64,000 nt of DNA, taken from assembly GCA_028281285.1 (NCBI GenBank), contig JANQKF010000020.1, positions 211,691 through 275,690 on the forward strand. The letters are read 5' to 3'. Shown here in pieces: positions 26,949 to 36,419 of the stretch. The notes beneath the pieces were generated by a model. The model searched no databases, was not told the origin of the DNA, and saw only the letters and a program-made list of their open reading frames with translations. Numbering within the stretch: the stretch's first letter is position 1; each line of letters opens with the position of its first letter. Origin of the DNA: Cyclobacteriaceae bacterium. Lineage in GTDB: Bacteria; Bacteroidota; Bacteroidia; Cytophagales; Cyclobacteriaceae. A program made the translations under genes and the position numbers.

Positions 26949-29327
26949 GTGATCCGGCATTTTATCAAAATTACTCTAAGAAACATCCAGAAGAACGGTA
27001 TGTTGTCTATACTCAATATTACAGGACTGAGTATAGGTATCGCGTCATTTTTGGTGATCACATTGTATATATTTCAGGAGACTTCCTATGAAAAGGGTTT
27101 TGAGGACTGGAATAGGATATATAGGGTAGAAACTCATTTTCTGTCCACGAATAAAATCGGGAAGACCGTCTCGAACGTCCAATTCTTTCTCAGCGAGATT
27201 CCCGGAGTAGAGTCGCACGCCACGATTTATTTAAGGGAAGGAGTGAATATCAATGCAGGTGAATCTTCAATCAAGACCGAAAAATTGATCTGGTCCACCG
27301 ATAAGTTCTTCAATCTATTCGATTACGATGTGATTCATGGTAATCCGGATTCTCCTCTCGAAGGCCCTGGGAAAGCAGTGATTACAAGGTCGATGGCCAA
27401 AAGACTTTTCGGACGAACAGATGTGTTGGGAGAGAGGATTGAATCACCGTGGGAAAATAGCTTTCTGGTAAGTGCAGTCATTGAAGACCCCGTAATACAA
27501 TCTCATCTTGACTTTGATATATTATTATATGACCCTGATAAAAGGGATTTCTCAGACATAGGTTGGTATGATACAAACTGGTATACGTTTGTCAAGCTGT
27601 CCAAAAATTCAGAACAAATTGATTTGGATGAAGGGTTAAACAGAATTGTTGAAAGACATGTATTTCCCATCATGTTTAAGGCCGTGAAAGGGATGTCATT
27701 TCAAGAATGGATGGAGCAATCGAATCGCATTTCTTTCCATAGCAGGCCGATTTCGGATATCCATCTGGAATCTGAACTTGAAGACGATTTCAATTCAAGG
27801 GGTGATAAGGCAACATTGATGACTTTGGGAATAATCGCAGTGTTCATACTGACAATTGCCAGTATCAATTTCATGAATCTGACTACAGCCCGATCTTCAT
27901 ACAGAACCAGAGAAATTGGTGTTAGAAAAGTATTGGGCTCACCCAAAAGGGGCCTGATTTTTCAATTCATGGCCGAGTCCTTATTAATCACCTTGATTTC
28001 AGCCATTGTTGCAGCCGCAATGACCGAAGTGTTAATTGTTCAGATCAATCAGAATTTCGGAAATGTGATTGGTATTTCACTTTTAAAGTATCCCGAATTG
28101 TTGGTCAATGTAGGCCTTGGGGTAATAGCTATCGGATTGGTGTCAGGCATTTACCCGGCATTCTACTTATCGGGTGCCAAGGTGGTACCCTTGCTTAAAG
28201 GAATGAAGGTGTCACGGGTCTTTAACATGAGTTTGGCCAAGCGATTAAGAAATACATTGGTGGTTTTACAATTCACCCTGTCTACCGGATTGATCATTGC
28301 GACATTTTTTATGTACAATCAATTGGTCTACCTGAAAAACAAGGATCTGGGATTTGATAAAGAACAGGTGCTGGTAATCAACAACCCCAGCGTGTTGAAA
28401 AATGATAAAGAGGCATTCAAGAATGAAATTCTAAATATTCCTGGGGTGGAGGCTGCTTCCTTCACACATCGAGTACCCGGGAGAAATTCTGAGGATACCC
28501 ATTCACTGATGCTTGATGATGACAGAACTATCGTTATGTCAAAATTCAATGCCGACTTGGACCTGTTATCAACACTTGGTCTTGAAATTTCTGAAGGAAA
28601 TTGGTTTTCGGAAGAATTGGTAAAGACCGATTCTAATGTGGTCATCAACGAGGCGGCACTTCACGACCTCGGGATTGAAGATTCAGTCGGAAAATTGATA
28701 GGTGATTACTACCGTATTGTTGGGGTTGTAAAAGACTTCAATTTTGGCTCTCCCAAAGAGGAAATAGGACCGGTAATGTTTGGCTACAATGATGACAAGG
28801 GAAGACGTCTTGTGGTCAGGATAGATTTGAACAGCCTTCCAGTTGACCAAATCAAAGAAAAATGGACTCATTTCACGCAAGAACCACTTTCATATCGTTG
28901 GATCGAGCAAGACTTTGAAGAGCTCCTGATTGAAGAGGAAAATGTGGCTAACATAGTAACACTTTTCACCATTTTGGCGGTCATCATATCCTGCATTGGA
29001 TTGTTTGGTTTAGTGGCATTCGCTGCAGACGAGCGATTACAAGAATTTAGTATTAGAAAAGTGTTAGGCGCTTCCGCAATAGATATCATAAAGGTGTTCA
29101 GTTATGACTTTATGAAGCTCGTGGGTTTGGCCTTCATTATTTCAATTCCATTGACCGTAATAGGGGTGAAAGCATGGCTGCAGGAATTTGCCTATAGAGT
29201 AGATATGAAAATGGGATTGTTTGTTGTCGGTGGCATATTGGCGATCGTTATTGCATTTCTCACTATTCTTTTTCAGTCAATCAAAACCGCCAGTAAGAAC
29301 CCTGTTGAAACCCTAAAATCCGAATAA
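26949..29327 (+). CDS. Array permease 12: double MacB/FtsX ABC-transporter permease (GTG start)
   Basis: A 792-residue paralogue with a GTG start that immediately follows the TAA of gene 11 and aligns with the MxxxFxK start of its relatives, so the GTG is credible. Nearly a twin of gene 14, two genes downstream: same length, identical runs IFQETSYEKGF in TM1 and NQLVYLKNKDLGFDKEQ after TM5. Coupling helix 1 REIGVRKVLGSPKRG near 321, helix 2 QEFSIRKVLGAS near 698. The second periplasmic domain has VGVVKDFNFGSPKEEI. C-terminus NPVETLKSE. Confidence 0.88.
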   Translation: MIRHFIKITLRNIQKNGMLSILNITGLSIGIASFLVITLYIFQETSYEKGFEDWNRIYRVETHFLSTNKIGKTVSNVQFFLSEIPGVESHATIYLREGVNINAGESSIKTEKLIWSTDKFFNLFDYDVIHGNPDSPLEGPGKAVITRSMAKRLFGRTDVLGERIESPWENSFLVSAVIEDPVIQSHLDFDILLYDPDKRDFSDIGWYDTNWYTFVKLSKNSEQIDLDEGLNRIVERHVFPIMFKAVKGMSFQEWMEQSNRISFHSRPISDIHLESELEDDFNSRGDKATLMTLGIIAVFILTIASINFMNLTTARSSYRTREIGVRKVLGSPKRGLIFQFMAESLLITLISAIVAAAMTEVLIVQINQNFGNVIGISLLKYPELLVNVGLGVIAIGLVSGIYPAFYLSGAKVVPLLKGMKVSRVFNMSLAKRLRNTLVVLQFTLSTGLIIATFFMYNQLVYLKNKDLGFDKEQVLVINNPSVLKNDKEAFKNEILNIPGVEAASFTHRVPGRNSEDTHSLMLDDDRTIVMSKFNADLDLLSTLGLEISEGNWFSEELVKTDSNVVINEAALHDLGIEDSVGKLIGDYYRIVGVVKDFNFGSPKEEIGPVMFGYNDDKGRRLVVRIDLNSLPVDQIKEKWTHFTQEPLSYRWIEQDFEELLIEEENVANIVTLFTILAVIISCIGLFGLVAFAADERLQEFSIRKVLGASAIDIIKVFSYDFMKLVGLAFIISIPLTVIGVKAWLQEFAYRVDMKMGLFVVGGILAIVIAFLTILFQSIKTASKNPVETLKSE

Positions 29328-29330
29328 GTT

Positions 29331-31652
29331 ATGTTCTTGAACTATCTAAAATTGACCATAAGGAATTCCAGAAGAAAATGGGGATATGCACTTCTCAATT
29401 TAATTGGATTGTCAACCGGGTGTGCATGCTTTATTCTGATTGGACTTTTCGTGAGAGAGGAGATTACATTTGACAGATTCCATTCACGGGGAAGCCACAT
29501 TTTTCAAATGAAAATTGCGATTCCGAAGGCAGGAATGACTATTCCTCCCCCCAATGCCCTGGCCGTATCATTGGAGAGCCAATTTCCTCAGGTACAGGCT
29601 GCATCTCCATTGGGCTTTTCCCAGCAGGTGGTCATTAAGCACAACAACAACCTGATTGTGGAGGATGCGTTTCTCAGAGTTAACCCCAGTTTCTTTAGTA
29701 TTTTTGACTTTCCTCTTCAATATGGTGACTTAGACAAAGTGCTGGATGCACCGGGTAAACTGGTCATTTCATCAGAAATTGCTGAGAAATACTTTCCAGG
29801 AGTAAACCCCGTTGGAAACTCCTTCCGATTTGAAAAGGATTCAATAAACTATATGATTTCCGGAGTCTTGAAGTCGGTCCCTGCCAACTCCAGCATCAGA
29901 CCCAACTTCCTGGCCAATTTTTCAAATAAAGATAAGGGCTCCTGGAAAGCCCGAAACTACATTTATGTGCTCTTCAAAAATTCAAAGCCAGATCAGGATC
30001 AGTTCAAGGCGAATGTCATAAGACTGTTGGAGGAAAATGGTCAGGTGGGGCACGAACCTTCAATGGAAGCCTTTGAAGATTTGTATTTGGCCGGAAAGAC
30101 CATGGGAGTCAAGGGAGATAGGAAAACGGTCAATACAATGATGGCGGTGGCATTGTTGATTCTTTTGTTGGCCTGTGTGAATTACATCAACCTTTCAACG
30201 GCACGGATGTCTACCCGATTGAATGAAATTGGGGTAAGGCGCGTACTGGGAGCCGAGAAGAGAGAAATCAGATTGCAATTTCTGACTGAGACGCTGCTGT
30301 TGGTTGTGTTAGCCATATTACTTTCTGCCGGATTGGTTGAAGGTGGGTTGTTGTTGATGAACGATCTTATCTCCAGACCTATCGCTTTGGATTATTGGTC
30401 AGACCCTTTTATCCTTCCATTTTTTATACTGCTAATTCCTTCGATTACGCTGTTTGCCGGTTTGTACCCTTCGATTATGTTATCCAATTTCAAACCTGCG
30501 CGTGTTCTGAAACATACTGAAAATCGATCAAATTCCCTTTTAAGGAAACTTCTCATTGGATTTCAATTTACCATCACTCTCACGCTTATCGTGGCCACCT
30601 TGGTTATGAAAGAGCAGGTAGCCTATTTTTTGTCTTTCGACAGCGGTATGGACAAAGAAGCAGTTCTTGTGCTCGATGATGCTGATTTCATCAATGATGA
30701 TTATAAATCGTTTAAAAACGAACTCCTTGCAATTCCCGGAGTGATTGATGTGACTGGTGGACCGAGTACATCTGCCACTGGTTATGGCTCGGTGTATTCT
30801 GATCACTTTGAAGATGGGGTAATCAATATGCCTCGAATGGATGTAGATCATAACTACCTGGAGGTTTTAGGAATAGACTTTGTGCAGGGTAGAAATTTTA
30901 TGCCCGAAAGTACTGCCGATTATTCGGGAGCAGTTATCATCAACGAGTCTGCTGCAAAGGCTTTCAATTTTGAAGAGCCGATTGGAGCCAAAATAAGTTT
31001 TTATGACTATGAAAGAGGGCAGGACACCGAAAGGACCATTATTGGAGTAACCCGCGACTTTATCTATGATGCCAGGTATGAGATTCCGAATGTCATTGTG
31101 GTTCCATATGATGAGCCTTTTCGAGTATCATTGAAGGTAAACACTACAGGTGTCTCTGAGGTGATCACACGAGTTGAAGAGAAATGGAAGACGTTTAGCA
31201 CTACTGATCCATTCGGTTATGAGTTTTTGGATGATAAAATTCAGGCACTCTACACCAAGGAAAAAAACTATAGTCAGTTGTTTAGTGCCTTTACTCTTTT
31301 GGCCATTTTGATAGCGATTTTGGGCTTGATGGGTTTGAGTACATTCACCGCTCAACTCAGGTTGAAGGAAATTGGTATAAGAAAAGTATTGGGGGCTTCT
31401 ATCAATTCCATATTAAAATTACTCCTCAAAGGATATTTAGGACTAGTCTTATTGGCTCTGATTATTGCTACGCCAATGAGTTTCTTATTCTTGAAAAGCT
31501 GGTTGAATGACTTTGCACATCAGATTGATATTTCCTGGACTCATTACCTATTCGGGCTTATGGCAATTGTTGTCATTTTAATCATTGCTGTTTTCAGTCA
31601 ATCTATTAAGGCGGCTTTATGCAATCCTGCTCAAATTTTAAAAGATGAATAA
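29331..31652 (+). CDS. Array permease 13: double MacB/FtsX permease, shortest copy, gene-6 subfamily
   Basis: At 773 residues this is the shortest copy, with deletions in the first periplasmic domain. It groups with gene 6: the second periplasmic domain lacks the DFHxxSL motif (IGVTRDFIYDARYEIP) and the C-terminal half has LKLLLKGYLGLVLL. Coupling helix 1 is NEIGVRRVLGAEKRE near 298, without the usual Lys-Glu pair; helix 2 is KEIGIRKVLGAS near 679. TM2 contains CVNYINLSTARMS. C-terminus NPAQILKDE. It lies between the near-twins 12 and 14. Confidence 0.87.
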   Translation: MFLNYLKLTIRNSRRKWGYALLNLIGLSTGCACFILIGLFVREEITFDRFHSRGSHIFQMKIAIPKAGMTIPPPNALAVSLESQFPQVQAASPLGFSQQVVIKHNNNLIVEDAFLRVNPSFFSIFDFPLQYGDLDKVLDAPGKLVISSEIAEKYFPGVNPVGNSFRFEKDSINYMISGVLKSVPANSSIRPNFLANFSNKDKGSWKARNYIYVLFKNSKPDQDQFKANVIRLLEENGQVGHEPSMEAFEDLYLAGKTMGVKGDRKTVNTMMAVALLILLLACVNYINLSTARMSTRLNEIGVRRVLGAEKREIRLQFLTETLLLVVLAILLSAGLVEGGLLLMNDLISRPIALDYWSDPFILPFFILLIPSITLFAGLYPSIMLSNFKPARVLKHTENRSNSLLRKLLIGFQFTITLTLIVATLVMKEQVAYFLSFDSGMDKEAVLVLDDADFINDDYKSFKNELLAIPGVIDVTGGPSTSATGYGSVYSDHFEDGVINMPRMDVDHNYLEVLGIDFVQGRNFMPESTADYSGAVIINESAAKAFNFEEPIGAKISFYDYERGQDTERTIIGVTRDFIYDARYEIPNVIVVPYDEPFRVSLKVNTTGVSEVITRVEEKWKTFSTTDPFGYEFLDDKIQALYTKEKNYSQLFSAFTLLAILIAILGLMGLSTFTAQLRLKEIGIRKVLGASINSILKLLLKGYLGLVLLALIIATPMSFLFLKSWLNDFAHQIDISWTHYLFGLMAIVVILIIAVFSQSIKAALCNPAQILKDE

Positions 31653-31654
31653 TC

Positions 31655-34033
31655 ATGGTAAAACATTTTCTAAAAATCGCCATTCGAAATCTCCTTAAGA
31701 AGGGGATGCTATCAGCCCTTAATATTGCCGGATTGAGTATTGGTATTGCCGCCTTTTTGGTAATTGTCTTGTACATTTTTCAAGAAACCTCCTATGAAAA
31801 GGGATTTAAGGATTACGATCGAATTTATCGGGTTGAAACTCACTTTCTTTCCATGGATAAAGTGGCCTGGACCCAGCCCAATTTGCAATTCAGGTTAAAC
31901 GAGATCCCCGGTGTTGAGGCATATACTCGATTAGCTGTTGACTTTGGAATGGAGATCATGCTCGGTGATGAGTCAATCCGCACCAATAAAACTGTCTGGA
32001 CGTATGAGAATTTCTTCGATGTTTTCGACTATGAGATTATTGCGGGAGATCCATCTCGACCATTGACTGGTCCCGGAAAAGCGGTAATCACAAAATCTAT
32101 CGCAAACAAGGTTTTCGGTCGGGTTGATGTGATAGGAGAAGAGCTGAAAATCAGAAAAAATGGGACCTTTTTGGTAAGTGCGGTCGTAGAAGACCCGGTA
32201 ATTAAATCACATCTGGATTTTGACTTGCTACTCCGAAAACAGAATGATGAAAAGTACAAGGAGAATGGGTGGTACAATATAGGCGGGTATACATACATCA
32301 AAACCGCTCTTAATACAACTCAGGAATTGTTGGACGATGGCCTCTTAGGTATTGCCGAACGATCGATTTTTCCGAATGCCTTTAAACCGGAGGAAGGGAT
32401 GAATTTTGAGGATTACCTTGCCCACCAAAACCACATATCCCATTATTCAAAGCCGATCACGGACGTCTATCTCAACTCAAAACTGAAATTTGAGATTGGT
32501 TCCGGAGGTGATCGTCAGACACTCGTTACGCTGGCAATTATAGCCACCTTCATTTTGATTATCGCCTGTATCAATTTCATGAATTTGACGACTGCTCGTT
32601 CATCGGGAAGGACGAAAGAGATTGGAATTCGGAAGGTGTTGGGCTCAAGAAAGAAGAGCTTGATTTTTCAATTTCTGGCAGAGTCATTACTGATCACCGC
32701 CATTTCGGCTATCATCGGAGCTGCTTTGTCCGAAGTGTTGGTTGTTAAAATCAATCAAAGCTTTGGGGACATTATAGGTATATCGCTGATCAAGTACCCT
32801 TCGTTGATGATTAATGTCGGGCTTGGAGTCCTGATCATTGGTCTTCTTGCAGGACTTTATCCTGCATTCTATCTCTCCAGCGCTAAGGTGATTCCGTTAT
32901 TAAAGGGAATGAAACTGGCAAGAGTTCTTAATCTTAACCTTGCCAAAGGGCTTAGAAATGGACTTGTTATCGTTCAATTCACACTATCAACAGGTCTCAT
33001 AATTTCAACCTTTTTTGTCTACAATCAATTGGTTTATCTGAAGAACAAGGACTTAGGGTTTGACAAGGAGCAATCATTAGTAATTACCAATGCGAACGAC
33101 TTGCGAAAGAATAAAGCGGCATTCAGGAACGAAATTCTTTCAATTCCGGGGGTAGAAAGTGCTTCTTTCACCCAACATGTTCCAGGCGACAACTTCAATG
33201 GTGTGCATTCCATTATGCTGGATGGGGACAGGAGCGTGGTTATGTCCACATTTAATACTGATTTGGACTTTATGTCGACTCTGGGACTTGAATTGGAGGA
33301 TGGAGAATGGTTTTCTCAAGAGTTGGTCAAAACCGATTCAAATGTCGTCATCAATGAAGCCGCTCTTCAGGTGATTGGGCTGGAAGAACCTGTGGGTAAA
33401 ATATTCGGTAATTATTATCGAATAGTGGGGGTGATGAAAGACTTTAATTTTGGTTCCTTAAGAGAAAGTGTAGGCCCTGCAATGTTTGCATATGGTGCAG
33501 AGAAAGGCAATCGTCTCGTAGTGCGAGTTGATCTTAATCGATTACCGGTTGAGGATATGACAGCAGTTTGGTCACGTTTTACTGAAGAGCCAATCTCCTA
33601 TCACTGGTTAGAGCGGAATTTTGAAGAACTGTTAGTGCAGGAGGAACAAATGGCGAACGCTGTGACTTTATTTACAATTCTGGCGGTGATTATTTCATGT
33701 ATTGGGCTATTCGGTTTGGCCGCATTTACCGCTGATCAACGATTACAGGAATTTGGTATAAGGAAGGTTCTGGGTGCTTCAATCCTGGATATAATTAAAG
33801 TATTTAGTGTCGACTTTTTGAAGTTGGTTGGGCTCGCCTTTCTAATCTCAGTTCCGCTTACTTTTTTTGGAGTTGATGCATGGCTCCAAGGTTATGCAGA
33901 TCGCATATCCATCACAGCAGGCGCTTTCATATTAGCCGGTGTTCTGGCAATTGTCATTGCATTTGTGACCATTTTGTTCCAATCCATTAAGACAGGAAGA
34001 CTCAATCCTGTAGACACTATAAAGAGCGAGTGA
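31655..34033 (+). CDS. Array permease 14: double MacB/FtsX ABC-transporter permease
   Basis: A 792-residue paralogue, 2 bp after gene 13, and the closest relative of gene 12 throughout, including the periplasmic domains (for example the GKAVITxSxAxxxFGRxDVxGE segment and VVINEAAL). Coupling helix 1 KEIGIRKVLGSRKKS near 321; helix 2 QEFGIRKVLGASILDIIKVF near 698. The second periplasmic domain has VGVMKDFNFGSLRESV, with Asn in place of the common His. C-terminus NPVDTIKSE. It keeps a full reading frame despite the recent origin of the pair. Confidence 0.88.
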   Translation: MVKHFLKIAIRNLLKKGMLSALNIAGLSIGIAAFLVIVLYIFQETSYEKGFKDYDRIYRVETHFLSMDKVAWTQPNLQFRLNEIPGVEAYTRLAVDFGMEIMLGDESIRTNKTVWTYENFFDVFDYEIIAGDPSRPLTGPGKAVITKSIANKVFGRVDVIGEELKIRKNGTFLVSAVVEDPVIKSHLDFDLLLRKQNDEKYKENGWYNIGGYTYIKTALNTTQELLDDGLLGIAERSIFPNAFKPEEGMNFEDYLAHQNHISHYSKPITDVYLNSKLKFEIGSGGDRQTLVTLAIIATFILIIACINFMNLTTARSSGRTKEIGIRKVLGSRKKSLIFQFLAESLLITAISAIIGAALSEVLVVKINQSFGDIIGISLIKYPSLMINVGLGVLIIGLLAGLYPAFYLSSAKVIPLLKGMKLARVLNLNLAKGLRNGLVIVQFTLSTGLIISTFFVYNQLVYLKNKDLGFDKEQSLVITNANDLRKNKAAFRNEILSIPGVESASFTQHVPGDNFNGVHSIMLDGDRSVVMSTFNTDLDFMSTLGLELEDGEWFSQELVKTDSNVVINEAALQVIGLEEPVGKIFGNYYRIVGVMKDFNFGSLRESVGPAMFAYGAEKGNRLVVRVDLNRLPVEDMTAVWSRFTEEPISYHWLERNFEELLVQEEQMANAVTLFTILAVIISCIGLFGLAAFTADQRLQEFGIRKVLGASILDIIKVFSVDFLKLVGLAFLISVPLTFFGVDAWLQGYADRISITAGAFILAGVLAIVIAFVTILFQSIKTGRLNPVDTIKSE

Positions 34034-34044
34034 AGCCTGAAGTT

Positions 34045-36408
34045 ATGCTAATAAACAACCTCAAACTTATTGTCCGAAAGCTAAGAAAAGAAAAGCTCTA
34101 TGCTGTAACGAACATTCTTGGCCTGACTATTGGTCTTATAAGCGTTTTGTTGATAGCGCTTTACGTGAGAGATGAATTGAGCTTTGATAAGTTCCATGCG
34201 AACAAAGAGGGCATTTACAGAGTCATCAGTTCCACCGAGAATCGCGGGATAAAGGGGAGGATACCAAGTGACTTTGTAGATTATTTCAAGGAAGATGTCC
34301 CTGAAATAGAAGATTATACCCGAATGTCCAAAGTTGCGGAAAGGACGTTGATCGATGCCAACGATAAGCAATTGAACGTTCCCGGTGTGCTTATGATTGA
34401 TCCAAACTTCTTTGATTTCTTTTCTTTTGCGTTAGTAAACGCATCGAATCAAGGAGTTTTTTCCGAATCGGGACAGGCTGTCATTTCACAAAGCCTAAGT
34501 CAACGTATGTTTGGGAGTATCGATCCAATAGGACAAGAGATCCTGGTCGAAAAGGGTAATCGCTATATAATCTCGGCAGTAGCGGAAGATGCCCCAAAGA
34601 ACAGCACAATTCAATTTGACCTTTTGCTCTACAGACAAGGGTATTTCAAGAATGATTTTGAAAGAATGCATGGTTATAGGACGGCAATTACATATGTTTT
34701 TTCCAATACCAATATGCCCAGTCGGGTAGCTCAAAAAATTGCTGATACAAGTCACAAAACTCCCTATTCGAGAATCATCTCAAAAGATAAATTTTCTCTA
34801 CTTCCGTTAACCGACCAAAGGTTAAATGCCAGCTATAAGAGCTTCGATTTTGAAAAGAACGATATTCTATACGTTCGGCTATTTTCTGGAATTGGAATTG
34901 TCATCCTGCTTTTGGCTCTCATCAACTATGTTAACCTCGTTACTGCCCAATCAATTAGGCGAATGCGGGAAATGGGCATAAGAAAGATCATAGGAGCAGA
35001 GAAACGTCAATTGATCTTCTATCAGGTATTGGAATCGTATTTGCTGACCGTTGTTGCTTTTCTCTTGGCTTTTGCCGTCTCGGAAAGGTTAATGTCTGCT
35101 TTCAATCTCATATTGGATAAGGATATTTCCATAGAGTATTTCAGCCTGGAATTTTTTATCTGGACCGTAATAACAAGTCTTTTGATTGGTGTTATTGCCG
35201 GATTGTATCCAGCCTTTTATATATCTAAGGTCAGGCCGCTGGCACTTTTGAAAAAGGAAATATCATCTAATCGATCGGGTTCTTGGCTAAGGAAAGGATT
35301 GATCCTTTTTCAATTTATTGTTTCGGCACTATTAGTTTCGGTTTTGGCTATTATGAGCAATCAAATGAGTTTTCTGAAACAAAAGGAATTGGGTTATAAT
35401 ACAGATTTTGTATTGTCTGTGCCCCTTGACAGAGACTCAACGCACCTCTATGAGAAACTAAGGACGAGTTTTAGATCCATTGCCGGGGTACAAAATACCA
35501 GCCTTAGTGGTTTTAGGATAGGCGGTGGGTATGTTACAGGGGTATTAGACGGTTCAAATACTCAGGGTGAGGGAGCTAAAGCGGTTGCACAAGAAGTGGT
35601 TTATGCCGATGCATCTTTAATGCCGACACTCGGATTGGAGTTTTATTGGAAATCGGAAACCTATGATCCAGGTAAGCTTGCCGATGATCAAATGCTAATT
35701 AACTATACTTTGGCCGAGAAGCTTGGCTGGCTGGCTGTTCCTGAAGGCAAGCGACTTTTTGGTTGGAACGATGTCGTTGGTAGGGAAGTAGTAGGTGTTT
35801 TATCCGACTTCCATCTAAAATCCTTAAAAACAGAGGTCGAACCTATAGTCATATTGCCATTGGGCGATTGGGGCACCGACAATCTCCTGATCAAAATGGA
35901 AGGTGGTGCAGGGCTAAACTCTTTCAAAGAAATGGCGTCACAGTTTGAAAGTTTATTCGACCGACCTTTTGAGTATCACTTTCTTGACGACCAAATCGCG
36001 GGTTTCTATAAAAAGGAGGAGGGTCAATTTATGTTATTCAAGATATTCTCTGGACTAGCGCTCTTCATTTCACTACTAGGGTTGGTTGCACTAACCGTGT
36101 ATACCGTTGAACAACGAAGAAAAGAAGTCAGTATTCGAAAGGTTTTAGGTGCCTCTATTCACAGGCTAATCTTGTTGCTGAACAAAGAATATGGGCTCTT
36201 GATTGTGATCGCATTTTCTATTGCTACTCCGATAGCCTGGTACTTAATGAAAGAATGGCTTTCAGTATTTGTCTATCGCATAGGTTTAAATCCAATTTAC
36301 TTCGTTGTTGCTTTTCTGGGAGTATTGATACTTAGTTTCCTTACTGTCTTGCTACAGTCGTACCGTGCATGTAGTCAAAACCCAGCTGAAGTTCTAAGAA
36401 ACGATTGA
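34045..36408 (+). CDS. Array permease 15: double MacB/FtsX permease, last gene of unit 2
   Basis: A 787-residue paralogue. A GTG at 34030 overlapping the stop of gene 14 is also in frame, but the ATG at 34045 gives MLINNLKLIVRKL, which aligns with the starts of the other copies and leaves the 11-bp gap common in the array, so it is preferred. Coupling helix 1 is REMGIRKIIGAEKRQ near 308; helix 2 KEVSIRKVLGAS near 693. The second periplasmic domain has VGVLSDFHLKSL. C-terminus NPAEVLRND. Convergent with the gene at 36420; no terminator is visible in the 11-bp gap. Confidence 0.88.
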   Translation: MLINNLKLIVRKLRKEKLYAVTNILGLTIGLISVLLIALYVRDELSFDKFHANKEGIYRVISSTENRGIKGRIPSDFVDYFKEDVPEIEDYTRMSKVAERTLIDANDKQLNVPGVLMIDPNFFDFFSFALVNASNQGVFSESGQAVISQSLSQRMFGSIDPIGQEILVEKGNRYIISAVAEDAPKNSTIQFDLLLYRQGYFKNDFERMHGYRTAITYVFSNTNMPSRVAQKIADTSHKTPYSRIISKDKFSLLPLTDQRLNASYKSFDFEKNDILYVRLFSGIGIVILLLALINYVNLVTAQSIRRMREMGIRKIIGAEKRQLIFYQVLESYLLTVVAFLLAFAVSERLMSAFNLILDKDISIEYFSLEFFIWTVITSLLIGVIAGLYPAFYISKVRPLALLKKEISSNRSGSWLRKGLILFQFIVSALLVSVLAIMSNQMSFLKQKELGYNTDFVLSVPLDRDSTHLYEKLRTSFRSIAGVQNTSLSGFRIGGGYVTGVLDGSNTQGEGAKAVAQEVVYADASLMPTLGLEFYWKSETYDPGKLADDQMLINYTLAEKLGWLAVPEGKRLFGWNDVVGREVVGVLSDFHLKSLKTEVEPIVILPLGDWGTDNLLIKMEGGAGLNSFKEMASQFESLFDRPFEYHFLDDQIAGFYKKEEGQFMLFKIFSGLALFISLLGLVALTVYTVEQRRKEVSIRKVLGASIHRLILLLNKEYGLLIVIAFSIATPIAWYLMKEWLSVFVYRIGLNPIYFVVAFLGVLILSFLTVLLQSYRACSQNPAEVLRND

Positions 36409-36419
36409 AAACAGAAACC

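Larger units (their letters stand above)
247..36408 (+). repeat. Tandem array of 15 paralogous double-MacB permease genes in two transcription units
   Basis: Fifteen consecutive full-length genes encode the same 773-814-residue architecture, all on the plus strand, with 0-15 bp gaps or 4-bp overlaps except for one 174-bp promoter gap at 17116-17289. All fifteen end in a common NP(V/A)xxL/I(R/K) motif and all keep both coupling helices near (R/K)E(I/V/F)GIRK(V/I)LG. The array arose by repeated duplication; DNA identity between neighbours is broken up, so most duplications look old. Closest pairs by eye are 1/3, 7/8, 12/14 (with 9 related) and 6/13. Confidence 0.9.

Noticed and set aside
34030..34044. 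GTG start for array permease 15
   Set aside because: It would add five residues not matched in any paralogue; the ATG at 34045 aligns with family starts.
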